Source: an uncultured Ferrovum sp. (lineage in GTDB: Bacteria; Pseudomonadota; Gammaproteobacteria; Burkholderiales; Ferrovaceae). Taken from it: a stretch of 56,169 nt of DNA. The stretch covers positions 1 to 56,169 of the forward strand of contig CAIVUX010000005.1 in NCBI GenBank assembly GCA_903909215.1, given 5' to 3'. Under the pieces are notes generated by a model. That model did no database searches. It was not told the DNA's origin and saw only the letters and a program-made list of their open reading frames with translations. Both the position numbers and the translations under genes were made by a program. Of this stretch, positions 1 to 8,165 are shown piece after piece (positions within the stretch are counted from its first letter, which is position 1; the number at the start of each line of letters is the position of its first letter).

Positions 1-141
1 CGACTGACTAATTTCTCGCATGGGCACTTGGATATCGGCGCGCGAGCCCTCCACGTAAATTTTACGGGACTGGGGCAACGGAGCCACGGAGGCTTCATCT
101 ACATGAGCCGTTTCAGCAAGAAATTTAGGGTTAGCATTCAT
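1..141 (-). CDS. thiC: Phosphomethylpyrimidine synthase ThiC, N-terminal fragment
   Basis: Only the first 47 codons are in the window; the gene runs off the left edge. The translation begins [19 protein letters not shown] and continues through RKIYVEGSR to PMREISQS, which I recognise as the conserved N-terminus of bacterial ThiC. ThiC is the radical-SAM enzyme that converts aminoimidazole ribotide to the hydroxymethylpyrimidine phosphate of thiamine. The ATG at 139-141 has an AGGA ribosome site about 8 bases upstream. It follows a thiamine-binding protein gene by 18 bases and sits at the 3' end of the acetoin dehydrogenase gene run, whose E1 enzyme needs thiamine diphosphate. No room exists for a TPP riboswitch directly before it. 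Confidence 0.9.
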   Translation of the reverse strand, partial: MNANPKFLAETAHVDEASVAPLPQSRKIYVEGSRADIQVPMREISQS

Positions 142-159
142 ATTAGAAATCCTATTTTA

Positions 160-468
160 TTATGTCGAAAGCTTTCGACCCAGCTTCTTCTCAACAGATT
201 CAATTTTAGACAACAGACGGCCGCTCGTACCGCTACGATAATCTATCTTAATTTGCGTGCCAATACGCAGACAATCCACTTTCATGGCTTCATAGCAAGC
301 CGTCACCACCGCCATAACGTCGTGCCATTCGCCTTCAATAATGGTCCCCATGGGAGTCAGCTGATAAGGCAAGCCACTTTTATCAATAATATCTAAGGAG
401 CGCGCAATGTAAGCACTCAAACTCTCGCCTTTAGTGGTTGGATACATTGCAAATTCGAGCAGTACCAT
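160..468 (-). CDS. MTH1187-family thiamine-binding protein
   Basis: This 102-residue protein (MVLLEFAMYPT..., ESLSAYIARSLDIIDKSGLPYQL, GTIIEGEW) matches the small ferredoxin-like-fold MTH1187/YqgV (DUF77) family, members of which bind thiamine or related molecules. An in-frame ATG lies 12 bases further upstream (480), but a GGAG site sits six bases before the ATG at 468, so I prefer the shorter start. It lies 18 bases before thiC and just after the lipoate-ligase-like gene, all on the same strand, which fits a role in thiamine handling. The exact ligand is unknown. Confidence 0.8.
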   Translation of the reverse strand: MVLLEFAMYPTTKGESLSAYIARSLDIIDKSGLPYQLTPMGTIIEGEWHDVMAVVTACYEAMKVDCLRIGTQIKIDYRSGTSGRLLSKIESVEKKLGRKLST

Positions 469-487
469 AGGTGACTCCATTAAAATT

Positions 488-1225
488 TTAAGATATTAAT
501 GCCGCAGAAATCTGTTGAGTCACTTCAGCAGCCAAATCAGCGGGTAGGCACTTATCTGGGTGAGCAGCTGCCCACGCTTGAGCTACGTTGGTCACAGAAT
601 CCAGCAAATAATGGCGCCCACTGCCCAGCGCCATTTCAAATTCATTGCATTGTTGTGTGAGCGCCTTTGTATCCGCATCAACCAACAATAACGCATGCGC
701 GAGAACAGCATGCCGCCCAGCAAAATGGCGCCAGTATTGTGCGGTTCCTGCGATTTTTTGTACCCCAGCCGCACCTTGCACTGCTAAATTAAACCGACCA
801 TCGCAGAACGACCCCACAACTTCTTGAGCAGTGGCATTAATTTGTAATTGTTCCAACGCGCGGACAAGGACGCTGCATAAATGACTGTAGACTTGCTCCA
901 CCAACACACCCGGTCCTGCTATAACGGGATACGCCAACGTTAAATTTAAAACACCAGGCCCTTGCGGCACCAAGCCGCCGCCAGAGCGGCGCATACGCAC
1001 AGGCCACCCTTGTTGGGCAAACTGTGCGCATATAGAATCAAAGTTCTTGAAACGCCGATAGGACATCGGAACAACCAAACATTGCTGCGACTGCCAAAGC
1101 ACTGCTCTGGAACACCCTTTTTCGACCTCTTCTAACCAATCTAGTTCAATGATGGGTTGATCCGATTGCTCGGATCGCGTTTCTAAGAGGTCAAATTGTG
1201 GGTTAATCCGTTCCAGCAAAGTCAC
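488..1225 (-). CDS. Lipoate-protein ligase A family protein
   Basis: This 245-residue protein belongs to the biotin/lipoate A/B ligase fold. It shows MRRSGGGLVPQGPGVLN (about residues 78-94), the RR(S/T)GGG substrate-binding signature of LplA-type enzymes. Later it has GSFCDGRFNLAVQG and KIAGTAQYW, which carries the catalytic lysine region. The predicted reaction is attachment or transfer of lipoate or octanoate to lipoyl domains. It starts with GTG only one base after the acoC stop codon, so translation is probably coupled. Its neighbour AcoC carries a lipoyl domain, so the likely job is lipoylation of the acetoin dehydrogenase E2 subunit. True ligase and amidotransferase members cannot be separated from sequence alone. 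Confidence 0.8.
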   Translation of the reverse strand: MTLLERINPQFDLLETRSEQSDQPIIELDWLEEVEKGCSRAVLWQSQQCLVVPMSYRRFKNFDSICAQFAQQGWPVRMRRSGGGLVPQGPGVLNLTLAYPVIAGPGVLVEQVYSHLCSVLVRALEQLQINATAQEVVGSFCDGRFNLAVQGAAGVQKIAGTAQYWRHFAGRHAVLAHALLLVDADTKALTQQCNEFEMALGSGRHYLLDSVTNVAQAWAAAHPDKCLPADLAAEVTQQISAALIS

Positions 1226-1226
1226 A

Positions 1227-2339
1227 TCATGCAGTCACGTGCGCCACGAGCAAGCGATTCACATCACCCGCTTTTTCCATCTGCACCATGTGCCCCGCTT
1301 GATCAAACAACTCAACGGTTGCACCCTTCGGTGCATTTTTAGCATGGGCCGCTGGCACCACTTTGTCATCCGAACCCCATAACATCAGAACCCGCTTTCC
1401 AGCTTCGCCTAATTTTAGCCCGGGCTTCTCGCTCTGACGTCCACCAGGAAATAAAGCTTCTGAAAGGGTTTTTAATACCTGCTCAACCCCATCCGAGCGC
1501 TTATATTTCAACACGTCGTCAACCAATTGTCTGCTAACCAAGCTTGGATCATAAAACAGCTGCTCCAAAAGCGGCTTCAGCTCTTTACGTGACGCTGCTG
1601 AGGCAAACCCGCTGGTGTAACTGCTGTTAATTTCATCACCAAAACCTGCGCTACCGATCAGAGTCAGTGACTCCACGCGATTGGGCTGTGTGACCGCTAA
1701 TTGCGCGGCAATGGCTCCGCCCATGGAATGGCCTACTAGGTGAGCCTTGGGAACATTAATGGCATCCATGAAGCGTGCAACAAAATTTGCCATATCAGCC
1801 AGCGATGTTCCGGGCAAACGCACGGTGGATTGACCATGCCCGGGCAAATCGAGCGCAATTACTTCTGCTTTTTCTGCTACCGCATCAATATTAAACAGCC
1901 AATTATCCAGGTCGCCACCAAAGCCATGAATAAACAGAACGGGGGTTCCTCCTGCATTTCCACGACGGGCATAGCGTACTGAAATATCACCCACGTCAAG
2001 ACGCAATGTGGTGGGTGCAGCATCCGCCTCATCTTCATCCACTGCTGGAGTCACATAAGAGGCAATGTAAGCATCGATATCCGCATCGCTTACATCCGTA
2101 TCAGCCATTACACCAAGCAACGCCTTAACCGGTAACAATTCACCTTCATGCGCAACAATCTTGCGCAACAAGCCCGCGTCTGGTGCCTCAACGGCATTGG
2201 CAATCTTATCGGTTTCAACATCTAGAATCGGCATGCCGACCGTGATGTTGGTCCCTTCAGTCACCAACCATGAAGTTACTGTTCCTTCCTTCATCGAGAG
2301 GCCCCATTTGGGCATCACGATGGGTGTTATATTTGACAT
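1227..2339 (-). CDS. acoC: Acetoin dehydrogenase E2 subunit: lipoyl domain plus alpha/beta hydrolase
   Basis: The first 75 or so residues form a lipoyl domain (MPKWGLSMKEGTV, then VETDKIANAVEAP with lipoyl-lysine at residue 45). A linker rich in Asp, Glu and Ala follows. The rest is an alpha/beta-hydrolase domain (LFIHGFGGDLDNW, nucleophile elbow VGHSMGGAIAAQ near residue 200, C-terminal AGHMVQMEK with the catalytic His). This architecture, in place of the usual 2-oxoacid acyltransferase domain, is characteristic of AcoC. It accepts the acetyl group formed by AcoAB from acetoin and transfers it to CoA. The start overlaps the acoB stop as TAATG. The 370-residue length matches the family. Confidence 0.93.
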   Translation of the reverse strand: MSNITPIVMPKWGLSMKEGTVTSWLVTEGTNITVGMPILDVETDKIANAVEAPDAGLLRKIVAHEGELLPVKALLGVMADTDVSDADIDAYIASYVTPAVDEDEADAAPTTLRLDVGDISVRYARRGNAGGTPVLFIHGFGGDLDNWLFNIDAVAEKAEVIALDLPGHGQSTVRLPGTSLADMANFVARFMDAINVPKAHLVGHSMGGAIAAQLAVTQPNRVESLTLIGSAGFGDEINSSYTSGFASAASRKELKPLLEQLFYDPSLVSRQLVDDVLKYKRSDGVEQVLKTLSEALFPGGRQSEKPGLKLGEAGKRVLMLWGSDDKVVPAAHAKNAPKGATVELFDQAGHMVQMEKAGDVNRLLVAHVTA

Positions 2340-3355
2340 TACTTTTTTCCTTTCTGAAGTGTTTTGCGCACAGCGTCTGCGATTCTATCGCTACCTGGAA
2401 TGTACAAATCTTCCAGTGTTGGTGAGAAAGGTACTGGGCAATGTGGTGGAGAAATCATTTCAATGCCGGCTTTCAGTGCACTGAAGGCATGCATAGAAAC
2501 CAATGCCGAAATATCGGTTGCAATATTGCAACGTGGGCTGGCTTCATCCACACAAACCAGACGACCCGTTTTGGTGACGCTGTCCAGAACGGTGTCTAAA
2601 TCCAGCGGTGATAATGTACGCAGATCAACCACTTCTACTTCGATACCTTCTTTAGCCAAGGTGGCCGCAGCTTCTAAGGATCGATGCACCATCAAACCAT
2701 AAGTGACGATGGAAACATCCTTCCCTTCACGCACCACATTGGCTTCGCCCAAAGGAATGGTGTAGCTGGTTTCTGGAACTTCGCCTTCCATGGCGTAGAG
2801 GTTTTTATGTTCACAGAAAATAACGGGGTCATTGTCGCGAATGGATTGAATCAGCAGACCCTTTGCATCATAGGCCGAGCTGGGGCAAACCACTTTCAGA
2901 CCAGGAATATGCGTGAACAACGGGGTCAGCATTTGGCTGTGCTGTGCGGCTGCACGGAAACCAGCACCCACCATTGCACGAATCACCACAGGGGTTTGCG
3001 CCTTGCCGCCAAACATATATCTGAATTTTGCGGCTTGATTAAAAATTTGATCGAAACAAACGCCCATGAAATCGATAAACATCAGTTCAGCGATAGGACG
3101 CATGCCACATGCCGCAGCGCCAACAGCGGCGCCCACATAAGCAGACTCAGACAACGGGGTGTCTAACAAACGTGAACCATGTTTGGCATACAGCCCTTTT
3201 GTCACGCCCAACACACCGCCCCACGCATCCATTTCACCAAAACTACCAGAGCCACCGACAATATCTTCGCCCATCATAATAACGGATGGGTCACGAGTCA
3301 TTTCTTGATCTATTGCCTCGTTGATTGCTTGTTTAATACTAATTTTGCGAGCCAT
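2339..3355 (-). CDS. acoB: Acetoin dehydrogenase E1 component, beta subunit
   Basis: This 338-residue protein has the E1-beta transketolase-like fold: GEDIVGGSGSFGEMDAWGG, TPLSESAYVGAAVGAA, AKFRYMFGGKAQTPVVIRA and the C-terminal region ending PGSDRIADAVRKTL. With AcoA it forms the thiamine-diphosphate-dependent E1 heterotetramer that splits acetoin into acetaldehyde and an acetyl unit. The ATG has GGAG about 9 bases upstream. The gene is separated from acoA by 26 bases and overlaps acoC by one base, so the three form one operon. Pyruvate or branched-chain E1-beta are alternatives, but the AcoX/AcoC context favours acetoin. Confidence 0.93.
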   Translation of the reverse strand: MARKISIKQAINEAIDQEMTRDPSVIMMGEDIVGGSGSFGEMDAWGGVLGVTKGLYAKHGSRLLDTPLSESAYVGAAVGAAACGMRPIAELMFIDFMGVCFDQIFNQAAKFRYMFGGKAQTPVVIRAMVGAGFRAAAQHSQMLTPLFTHIPGLKVVCPSSAYDAKGLLIQSIRDNDPVIFCEHKNLYAMEGEVPETSYTIPLGEANVVREGKDVSIVTYGLMVHRSLEAAATLAKEGIEVEVVDLRTLSPLDLDTVLDSVTKTGRLVCVDEASPRCNIATDISALVSMHAFSALKAGIEMISPPHCPVPFSPTLEDLYIPGSDRIADAVRKTLQKGKK

Positions 3356-3381
3356 ATTAAATTCTCCTATTCTTTTCTGGT

Positions 3382-4365
3382 CTAGTAGGACACGTAGACG
3401 TCTGTTGTCAAGTCGGCCTCAGTGGGCAAAGGCGCTGCCTTGGCTTTAACGACAGAATCTTCAATCAATGCCAATACTGACTTATCAATTGCCTCTAATT
3501 CAGCTGCACTAATAACCCCTTGTGAGGTCACTTGCGCGGCAAACTTTTTCAGGCAATCAATGTTGGCGCGTGCGTTCTCAATTTCGCCTTCAGGACGGTA
3601 GGTTTGTGCATCGCCCTCAAAGTGACCGAAGAACCGTACAGTTTTGCATTCAAGCAATGATGGGCCGCCACCTTCACGTGCGCGACGAATAATTTCTCCT
3701 GCTGCTTCATACACAGCAAAGAAATCGGTTCCATCTACGGTAATGCCAGGCAAACCAAAACCTGCAGCACGATCAACAAAGCTGTCCACTGACACAGCGT
3801 AATCACGTGAAGTCGATTCTGCATAACCATTATTTTCAACCACGAAAATAACAGGCAAGTTCCACACGCCTGCCAAATTCAAGCTTTCAAGGAACGTTCC
3901 TTGGTTGGATGCGCCATCTCCTACAAACGTGATTGCGATTTCACCTTTATTGCGATACTTGGCAGCCAATGCTGCGCCGCATGCCAGAGGGGCGCCTGCA
4001 CCCAAAATACCATTGGCACCCATCATGCCTTTCGATAAGTCGGCAATATGCATTGAGCCGCCCTTGCCGTTACAAGCGCCACCTTTTTTGCCATAAATCT
4101 CTTTCATCATGGCGCCGACGTCTACGCCTTTTGCAATACAGTGGCCGTGTCCACGGTGCGTACTGGCGATGCGATCGCCATCACCTAGATGACATAAAAT
4201 GCCCGTTCCTGTGGCTTCTTCTCCCGCATAGAGATGGACAAATCCTGGAATATCTCCACGGCTAAAGTCAACGTGCAGACGTTCTTCAAACTCACGGATT
4301 GTGCGCATGGTGCGGTAAACTTCGAGCAACCGCTCCTTGCTTAGGGGAAATGGATTACTAGGCAT
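3382..4365 (-). CDS. acoA: Acetoin dehydrogenase E1 component, alpha subunit
   Basis: This 327-residue E1-alpha protein carries the thiamine-diphosphate motif, from FVGDGASNQGTFLESLNLA to VVENNGYAEST (GDG...NN, about residues 148-183). It also has the STHRGHGHCIAKG and YGKKGGACNGKGGSMH segments of this subunit family. It provides the cofactor-binding half of the acetoin-cleaving E1 enzyme. The start codon lies inside the 3' end of acoX (8-base overlap), which supports co-transcription in the order acoX-acoA-acoB-acoC. Confidence 0.93.
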   Translation of the reverse strand: MPSNPFPLSKERLLEVYRTMRTIREFEERLHVDFSRGDIPGFVHLYAGEEATGTGILCHLGDGDRIASTHRGHGHCIAKGVDVGAMMKEIYGKKGGACNGKGGSMHIADLSKGMMGANGILGAGAPLACGAALAAKYRNKGEIAITFVGDGASNQGTFLESLNLAGVWNLPVIFVVENNGYAESTSRDYAVSVDSFVDRAAGFGLPGITVDGTDFFAVYEAAGEIIRRAREGGGPSLLECKTVRFFGHFEGDAQTYRPEGEIENARANIDCLKKFAAQVTSQGVISAAELEAIDKSVLALIEDSVVKAKAAPLPTEADLTTDVYVSY

Positions 4366-5443
4366 GGCAGGTATCTCCTTCTGGTAAAATTGCTGTGGTT
4401 GGTGATGAGTGAAATAAACCCCATGCTGCTGCTGTCTGTAGACAACGGGTTACATCCACTGTAAAAAATGAATTTTCGCGCAATGTGACAGTGACCTTGT
4501 CTTTATCGTCGAAAGTTAATTCTCGTTCGCCGTCCAAGGCCACAACACCGCCTTTTAGGGTCACTTCGAAAGGTTTATTTGCCGGCATGACTTCCCAGTT
4601 CGAAATGCCAATATTTCTGATCATCCCTGGGGCAATCGGTGCTTCCAAGATCAACTTTTGCTGCTTAATGTCATCGCTAATATGTACCGCTAAACCGCCG
4701 GGCGCACGACGCCCAACAGGCTGAAGCAATCCGCCGATGGCCGATAGCCCAATCACTTGCGGATCTGCAAAGGTTAGAAACACACTGTTCAGGCTTTCCG
4801 TCTTCCATACTGCCCGTGCACCCACATAGCGGTCTGTTGAGATCACTGCATCAACCAAGGCAATATCACTTCGCTCACCATCATTGATTGAGATCTCGAT
4901 GGTCTTGTTATGCGCCAAGGCTTCGTCAGCAGACAACCGTCCGGTGGCATAGAGTCCCACCGCAATGCCGGTAATGGTGGATTCACGCATCTCTGGGAAA
5001 GCGTTATTTGTTCCCGTTGATAATCCTGCAATGGGAATCGTGGAACCGCACTGCATGAGCTCTCGAACTACGGCGCGATGCGTTCCATCGCCACCCAGCA
5101 CAATAATCGCTTTCACTCCCGCCTCACACATCATGCGCGTGGCGGTAAAGGTGTCGTCAACGGTTGATGTGACAGCCATGTCCAGAAACGAAACCTTGGG
5201 AAAGGAGTGGTGCAGATTATGTTCGCGCTTCAGGTGGCGTATCAGAATGGCGGCCTGCCCGCTTTTGTCCGGCATCATCCACACATGCCCCAGCCCCATG
5301 CTGGACAGCGAGGTGAGGATGCGCAGGATGATGTTGACGCGATCCGTAATTTGCAAATTACTGGCATTGGCAATCACCCGGCGAATATCCCGCGCCGAGG
5401 TTGGGTTTGCAATAATGCCAATGGTTGAATTACTGGGTGTCAT
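4358..5443 (-). CDS. acoX: AcoX, ATP-NAD kinase-like protein of acetoin operons
   Basis: This 361-residue protein begins MTPSNSTIGIIANPTSARD and contains VLGGDGTHRAVVREL (about residues 117-131), the GGDGT nucleotide-binding motif of the NAD-kinase/diacylglycerol-kinase superfamily, followed by GLSTGTNNAFPE. Proteins of this type precede acoABC in many bacteria; their biochemical role is unsettled. It is the first gene of the aco block and lies downstream of a 246-base gap holding a sigma-54 type promoter. No strong ribosome site is visible before the ATG at 5443. Confidence 0.88.
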   Translation of the reverse strand: MTPSNSTIGIIANPTSARDIRRVIANASNLQITDRVNIILRILTSLSSMGLGHVWMMPDKSGQAAILIRHLKREHNLHHSFPKVSFLDMAVTSTVDDTFTATRMMCEAGVKAIIVLGGDGTHRAVVRELMQCGSTIPIAGLSTGTNNAFPEMRESTITGIAVGLYATGRLSADEALAHNKTIEISINDGERSDIALVDAVISTDRYVGARAVWKTESLNSVFLTFADPQVIGLSAIGGLLQPVGRRAPGGLAVHISDDIKQQKLILEAPIAPGMIRNIGISNWEVMPANKPFEVTLKGGVVALDGERELTFDDKDKVTVTLRENSFFTVDVTRCLQTAAAWGLFHSSPTTAILPEGDTCHA

Positions 5444-5478
5444 TTAAATGTCTAGTGTTTCAGTATGGGTACAACATA

Positions 5479-5494
5479 TGCACATTCCGTGCCA
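5479..5494 (-). promoter_or_regulatory. Sigma-54 (-24/-12) promoter for acoXABC
   Basis: Read on the minus strand this is TGGCACGGAATGTGCA. It has GG and GC dinucleotides exactly ten bases apart, matching TGGCAC-N5-TTGCW at all but one position. Transcription would begin near 5468, about 25 bases before acoX. Acetoin operons of several bacteria are known to be sigma-54 dependent with an AcoR-type activator. No AcoR gene is in the window. Confidence 0.82.
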
Positions 5495-5638
5495 TATTCT
5501 GTATCGAAAAAATATGTTGCAATACAGCATGTTAAAAAACCTAATGAATACAAACTGCTGATATCTTTCTCTTTCATAAATTGCTACAGGGTCCAGACCA
5601 CACGCCCATTTCTCAGCGCATGGGTTAAACAATGCAAT

Positions 5639-5661
5639 GCGACACTTGATGCAGGTGTCGC
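5639..5661. promoter_or_regulatory. Inverted repeat upstream of the aco promoter, possible enhancer-binding site
   Basis: The arms GCGACAC (5639-5645) and GTGTCGC (5655-5661) are perfect inverted repeats separated by nine bases. They lie about 155 bases upstream of the -24/-12 promoter of acoX, a usual distance for a sigma-54 activator site. The repeat is also just downstream of the lpdA stop, so it could instead be a weak terminator hairpin, but no T-run follows it on the minus strand. Confidence 0.5.
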
Positions 5662-5689
5662 CCAGGGTGCCTCAGTGTTTCAGCGGTGT

Positions 5690-7108
5690 TTAGGAACGTT
5701 TGCGTTGCGTGGGTAAATCGGTACATACCCCACGAAACACCTCTGCTGCCAACCCCACGGATTCGCATAATGTGGGATGGGGGTGAATGGTGTGACCAAT
5801 TTCCGCCGCTGTTCTTGCTGTTTCAACAGCCAAACAGATTTCTCCAATCAGGTCGCCGGCATGGGTTCCCACAATGCCGCCACCCACAATGCACTGACTC
5901 TCCTCGTCAAACAGCAGCTTGGTGAAGCCCTCATCACGGCCATTGGCCACCGCGCGCCCAGAAGCCATCCACGGAAAAACCGCCTTTGTTACACGCAGTC
6001 CCGCCGCTTTACACTGCTCTTCCGTCTTACCGGTCCAGGCAATTTCAGGATCGGTGTAGGCCACGGATGGAATCTGCTTAGGCTCAAATCCGCCTTCCAT
6101 TCCCGCTGCCGCTTCGGCGGCCGCATGGGCTTCATGCACGGCCTTATGCGCCAGCATGGGTTGACCCACGATATCGCCAATGGCAAAAATATGAGGCGCA
6201 TTGGTACGGCGTTCCGTATCCACAGGGATAAAGCCTCGCTCATCTACTACAATACCGGCGTTTTGCGCACCAATTTTATGACCATTGGGCACGCGCCCTG
6301 TGGCCACCAACACCAAATCAAAGCATTCGCTCTCGCCTGTGCTGTAAGTCACTGTAATTCCAGCTTCATCCGCGCTAGCAGCAGAAACGGCGGTTTGCAG
6401 CAAGATACGATCGAAACGTGGGGCGTTTAATTTTTCCCAGACCTTCACCAAATCACGATCCGGACCAGGCATTAAATGAGGACCTAATTCAGCAATGGTG
6501 ATGCGCGAACCGAGCGCTGAATAAACCGTTGCCATTTCCAAACCGATAATGCCGCCGCCAATCACCAACATGCGTTGTGGAATAAAGCGCAGTGCCAAAG
6601 CACCGGTGGAATCAACAATGCGTGAATCATTGGGGAGAAAAGGAAGCGTACTGGCTTGAGAGCCCGCAGCCACAATGGCCTGAGCAAAAGAAAGGTTGCG
6701 AGTGGCGCCAGCGCTGTCCACAACATCCATTCCATTGGGCCCCTGAAAACTGCCCAACCCGCGCACCACTTCTACTTTACGCGCGCGCGCCATGCCTGCT
6801 AATCCACCGGTTAATTTCGCCACCACACCATCTTTATAGCTGCGCAATTTATCCAAATCAATTTTTGGTTTTACAAAATCAAAACCGGCCTTTTGCAAAT
6901 GCATAGCTTCTTCGCTTGCTGCGGCCACATGCAACAGTGCTTTGGATGGAATGCAACCCACATTCAGGCATACGCCACCCAAAGTGCCATAGCGCTCAAC
7001 CAATACCGTTTTTAAGCCCAGATCGGCGGCACGAAAAGCCGCTGAATAACCGCCAGGACCCGCGCCCAGTACCAATAGATCGTAATCAAACTCATGTTCA
7101 ACTGACAT
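5690..7108 (-). CDS. lpdA: Dihydrolipoyl dehydrogenase (E3)
   Basis: This 472-residue flavoprotein disulfide reductase has the FAD-binding GAGPGGYSAA motif (about 16-25), the redox-active disulfide GGVCLNVGCIPSKALLH (about 44-60), the NAD-binding VIGGGIIGLEMA motif (about 181-192) and the C-terminal IGHTIHPHPTLCESV dimer-interface segment with the catalytic His. It reoxidises dihydrolipoyl groups, here most likely those of AcoC. The family motif HPHPTLSE appears as HPHPTLCE, a Ser to Cys change outside the catalytic pair. The start overlaps the preceding stop as TAATG. Confidence 0.95.
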   Translation of the reverse strand: MSVEHEFDYDLLVLGAGPGGYSAAFRAADLGLKTVLVERYGTLGGVCLNVGCIPSKALLHVAAASEEAMHLQKAGFDFVKPKIDLDKLRSYKDGVVAKLTGGLAGMARARKVEVVRGLGSFQGPNGMDVVDSAGATRNLSFAQAIVAAGSQASTLPFLPNDSRIVDSTGALALRFIPQRMLVIGGGIIGLEMATVYSALGSRITIAELGPHLMPGPDRDLVKVWEKLNAPRFDRILLQTAVSAASADEAGITVTYSTGESECFDLVLVATGRVPNGHKIGAQNAGIVVDERGFIPVDTERRTNAPHIFAIGDIVGQPMLAHKAVHEAHAAAEAAAGMEGGFEPKQIPSVAYTDPEIAWTGKTEEQCKAAGLRVTKAVFPWMASGRAVANGRDEGFTKLLFDEESQCIVGGGIVGTHAGDLIGEICLAVETARTAAEIGHTIHPHPTLCESVGLAAEVFRGVCTDLPTQRKRS

Positions 7109-7611
7109 TATTCAAGCTCTTTTTTAGCAAAATCAAGTGCCGCTTGGGCGCAAATTTCATCTTCATCGGCCGTGCCACCACTCACACCAATAGCACCCAC
7201 TTGAACGCCACCTGACATCACAGGCAACCCTCCAGCGAAGGCAATAATGCCAGGCACCAACGCCAAGCCAGGCAATGCGCCGCCCTTAAGGTCTTTGCCG
7301 TAACTTAAGCTTTCAATGACGCGTGATGGGAAAGGGAAGTGAGCGGAAGTCTGTGCCTTACGCATGGCAATATCCGCCGCACCCAAGAACGCATGGTCCA
7401 TACGGCTAAATTCAATCAAGTTTGCACCAACATCTACAATGGCTATATTCATTTTCCAGCCTTTTTCCACAGCCTTGGCTTCACAACCGGCGACTAACTT
7501 GCGCGCCGCTTGAAGCGATAGAACAGGGGCTTTCTCAAGGGCAAAAACTGCCAAGCTTGCAACGAGTAACAGGCTGGCGAGAATAGCGGAAATCACTGAT
7601 TTTACTTTCAT
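7108..7611 (-). CDS. Exported GlcG/HbpS-family protein
   Basis: This 167-residue protein has an N-terminal signal sequence (MKVKSVISAILASLLLVASLAVFA). It is followed by a GlcG/HbpS domain: LVAGCEAKAVEKGWKMNIAIVDVGANLIEFSRMD and the C-terminal GAIGVSGGTADEDEICAQAAL. Members bind haem or small ligands, and secreted members often sit beside PQQ alcohol dehydrogenases. I choose the ATG at 7611 because it has an AAGGG site and yields a clean signal peptide; an in-frame ATG at 7656 adds an unlikely leader. It overlaps lpdA by one base. Its role is unproven. Confidence 0.82.
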   Translation of the reverse strand: MKVKSVISAILASLLLVASLAVFALEKAPVLSLQAARKLVAGCEAKAVEKGWKMNIAIVDVGANLIEFSRMDHAFLGAADIAMRKAQTSAHFPFPSRVIESLSYGKDLKGGALPGLALVPGIIAFAGGLPVMSGGVQVGAIGVSGGTADEDEICAQAALDFAKKELE

Positions 7612-7675
7612 AATAACGAACCCTTTTGATTGGTTTGGTTTAAAAACGTATAACATTACTCTATATTAGAGACTG

Positions 7676-8107
7676 TTACCATGGCTCTTCATCACCCTTG
7701 TTTTTCGCTGCTGCCGCTTTTACGCGTTGAGATTCTTCGCGCAAAAATGTAATCACCTGCCAAATTTCATCCGGGCTCAGGCTGGTGGCAAATGAACCCA
7801 TGGGCGTGCCGGGTCGACCCGTCACAATGGTGAAATACATAAACGCATCAGAGTTCGCGCCGCCTGGCGCCCATGATCCGCGCACCAACTGCGGCCCCTT
7901 GCCGCCCTTGCCCCGTGAGTTATGACATTGCTGACAGTTGCGGCCAAATAACTCTTCTCCTTTCTGTGCAGCGGCATGATCATTGTAAAAAGGATTGGTG
8001 GGCTCAGCGCTGGGTGTTTCTGCCTGGACTGGCGCGCAGCAAGCCACTCCAACCCATACCACGCCGGCTATAAAAAGCCAAATAGATTTGTGCACGTTAT
8101 TGATCAT
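7676..8107 (-). CDS. Periplasmic cytochrome c, putative electron acceptor of the quinoprotein dehydrogenase
   Basis: This 143-residue protein has a signal peptide ending near VQAE (residue 30) and a single canonical haem motif CQQCH (residues 58-62). PMGSF near residue 109 supplies a candidate axial methionine. The Glu/Lys-rich C-terminus ends EEPW. It is transcribed in the same direction as a PQQ alcohol dehydrogenase two genes upstream, as in ethanol-oxidising quinoprotein clusters where cytochrome c550 accepts the electrons. The start at 8107 has a GAGAA site; an in-frame ATG at 8146 is less likely because it buries the signal sequence. Confidence 0.85.
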   Translation of the reverse strand: MINNVHKSIWLFIAGVVWVGVACCAPVQAETPSAEPTNPFYNDHAAAQKGEELFGRNCQQCHNSRGKGGKGPQLVRGSWAPGGANSDAFMYFTIVTGRPGTPMGSFATSLSPDEIWQVITFLREESQRVKAAAAKNKGDEEPW

Positions 8108-8165
8108 AAAATTCTCTAAATAATTAAGTCGTAGTATTGGTATCAAAACGATTCAACATCATCAA

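Noticed and set aside
142-159. Search for a TPP riboswitch before thiC (and before thiS)
   Set aside because: Only 18 bases lie before thiC and 29 before thiS, far too short for the riboswitch, and no CTGAGA-type THI-box elements are visible.
26-480. Plus-strand open frames opposite thiC and the thiamine-binding gene
   Set aside because: They are antisense to recognised genes, lack ribosome sites and match no known protein pattern.
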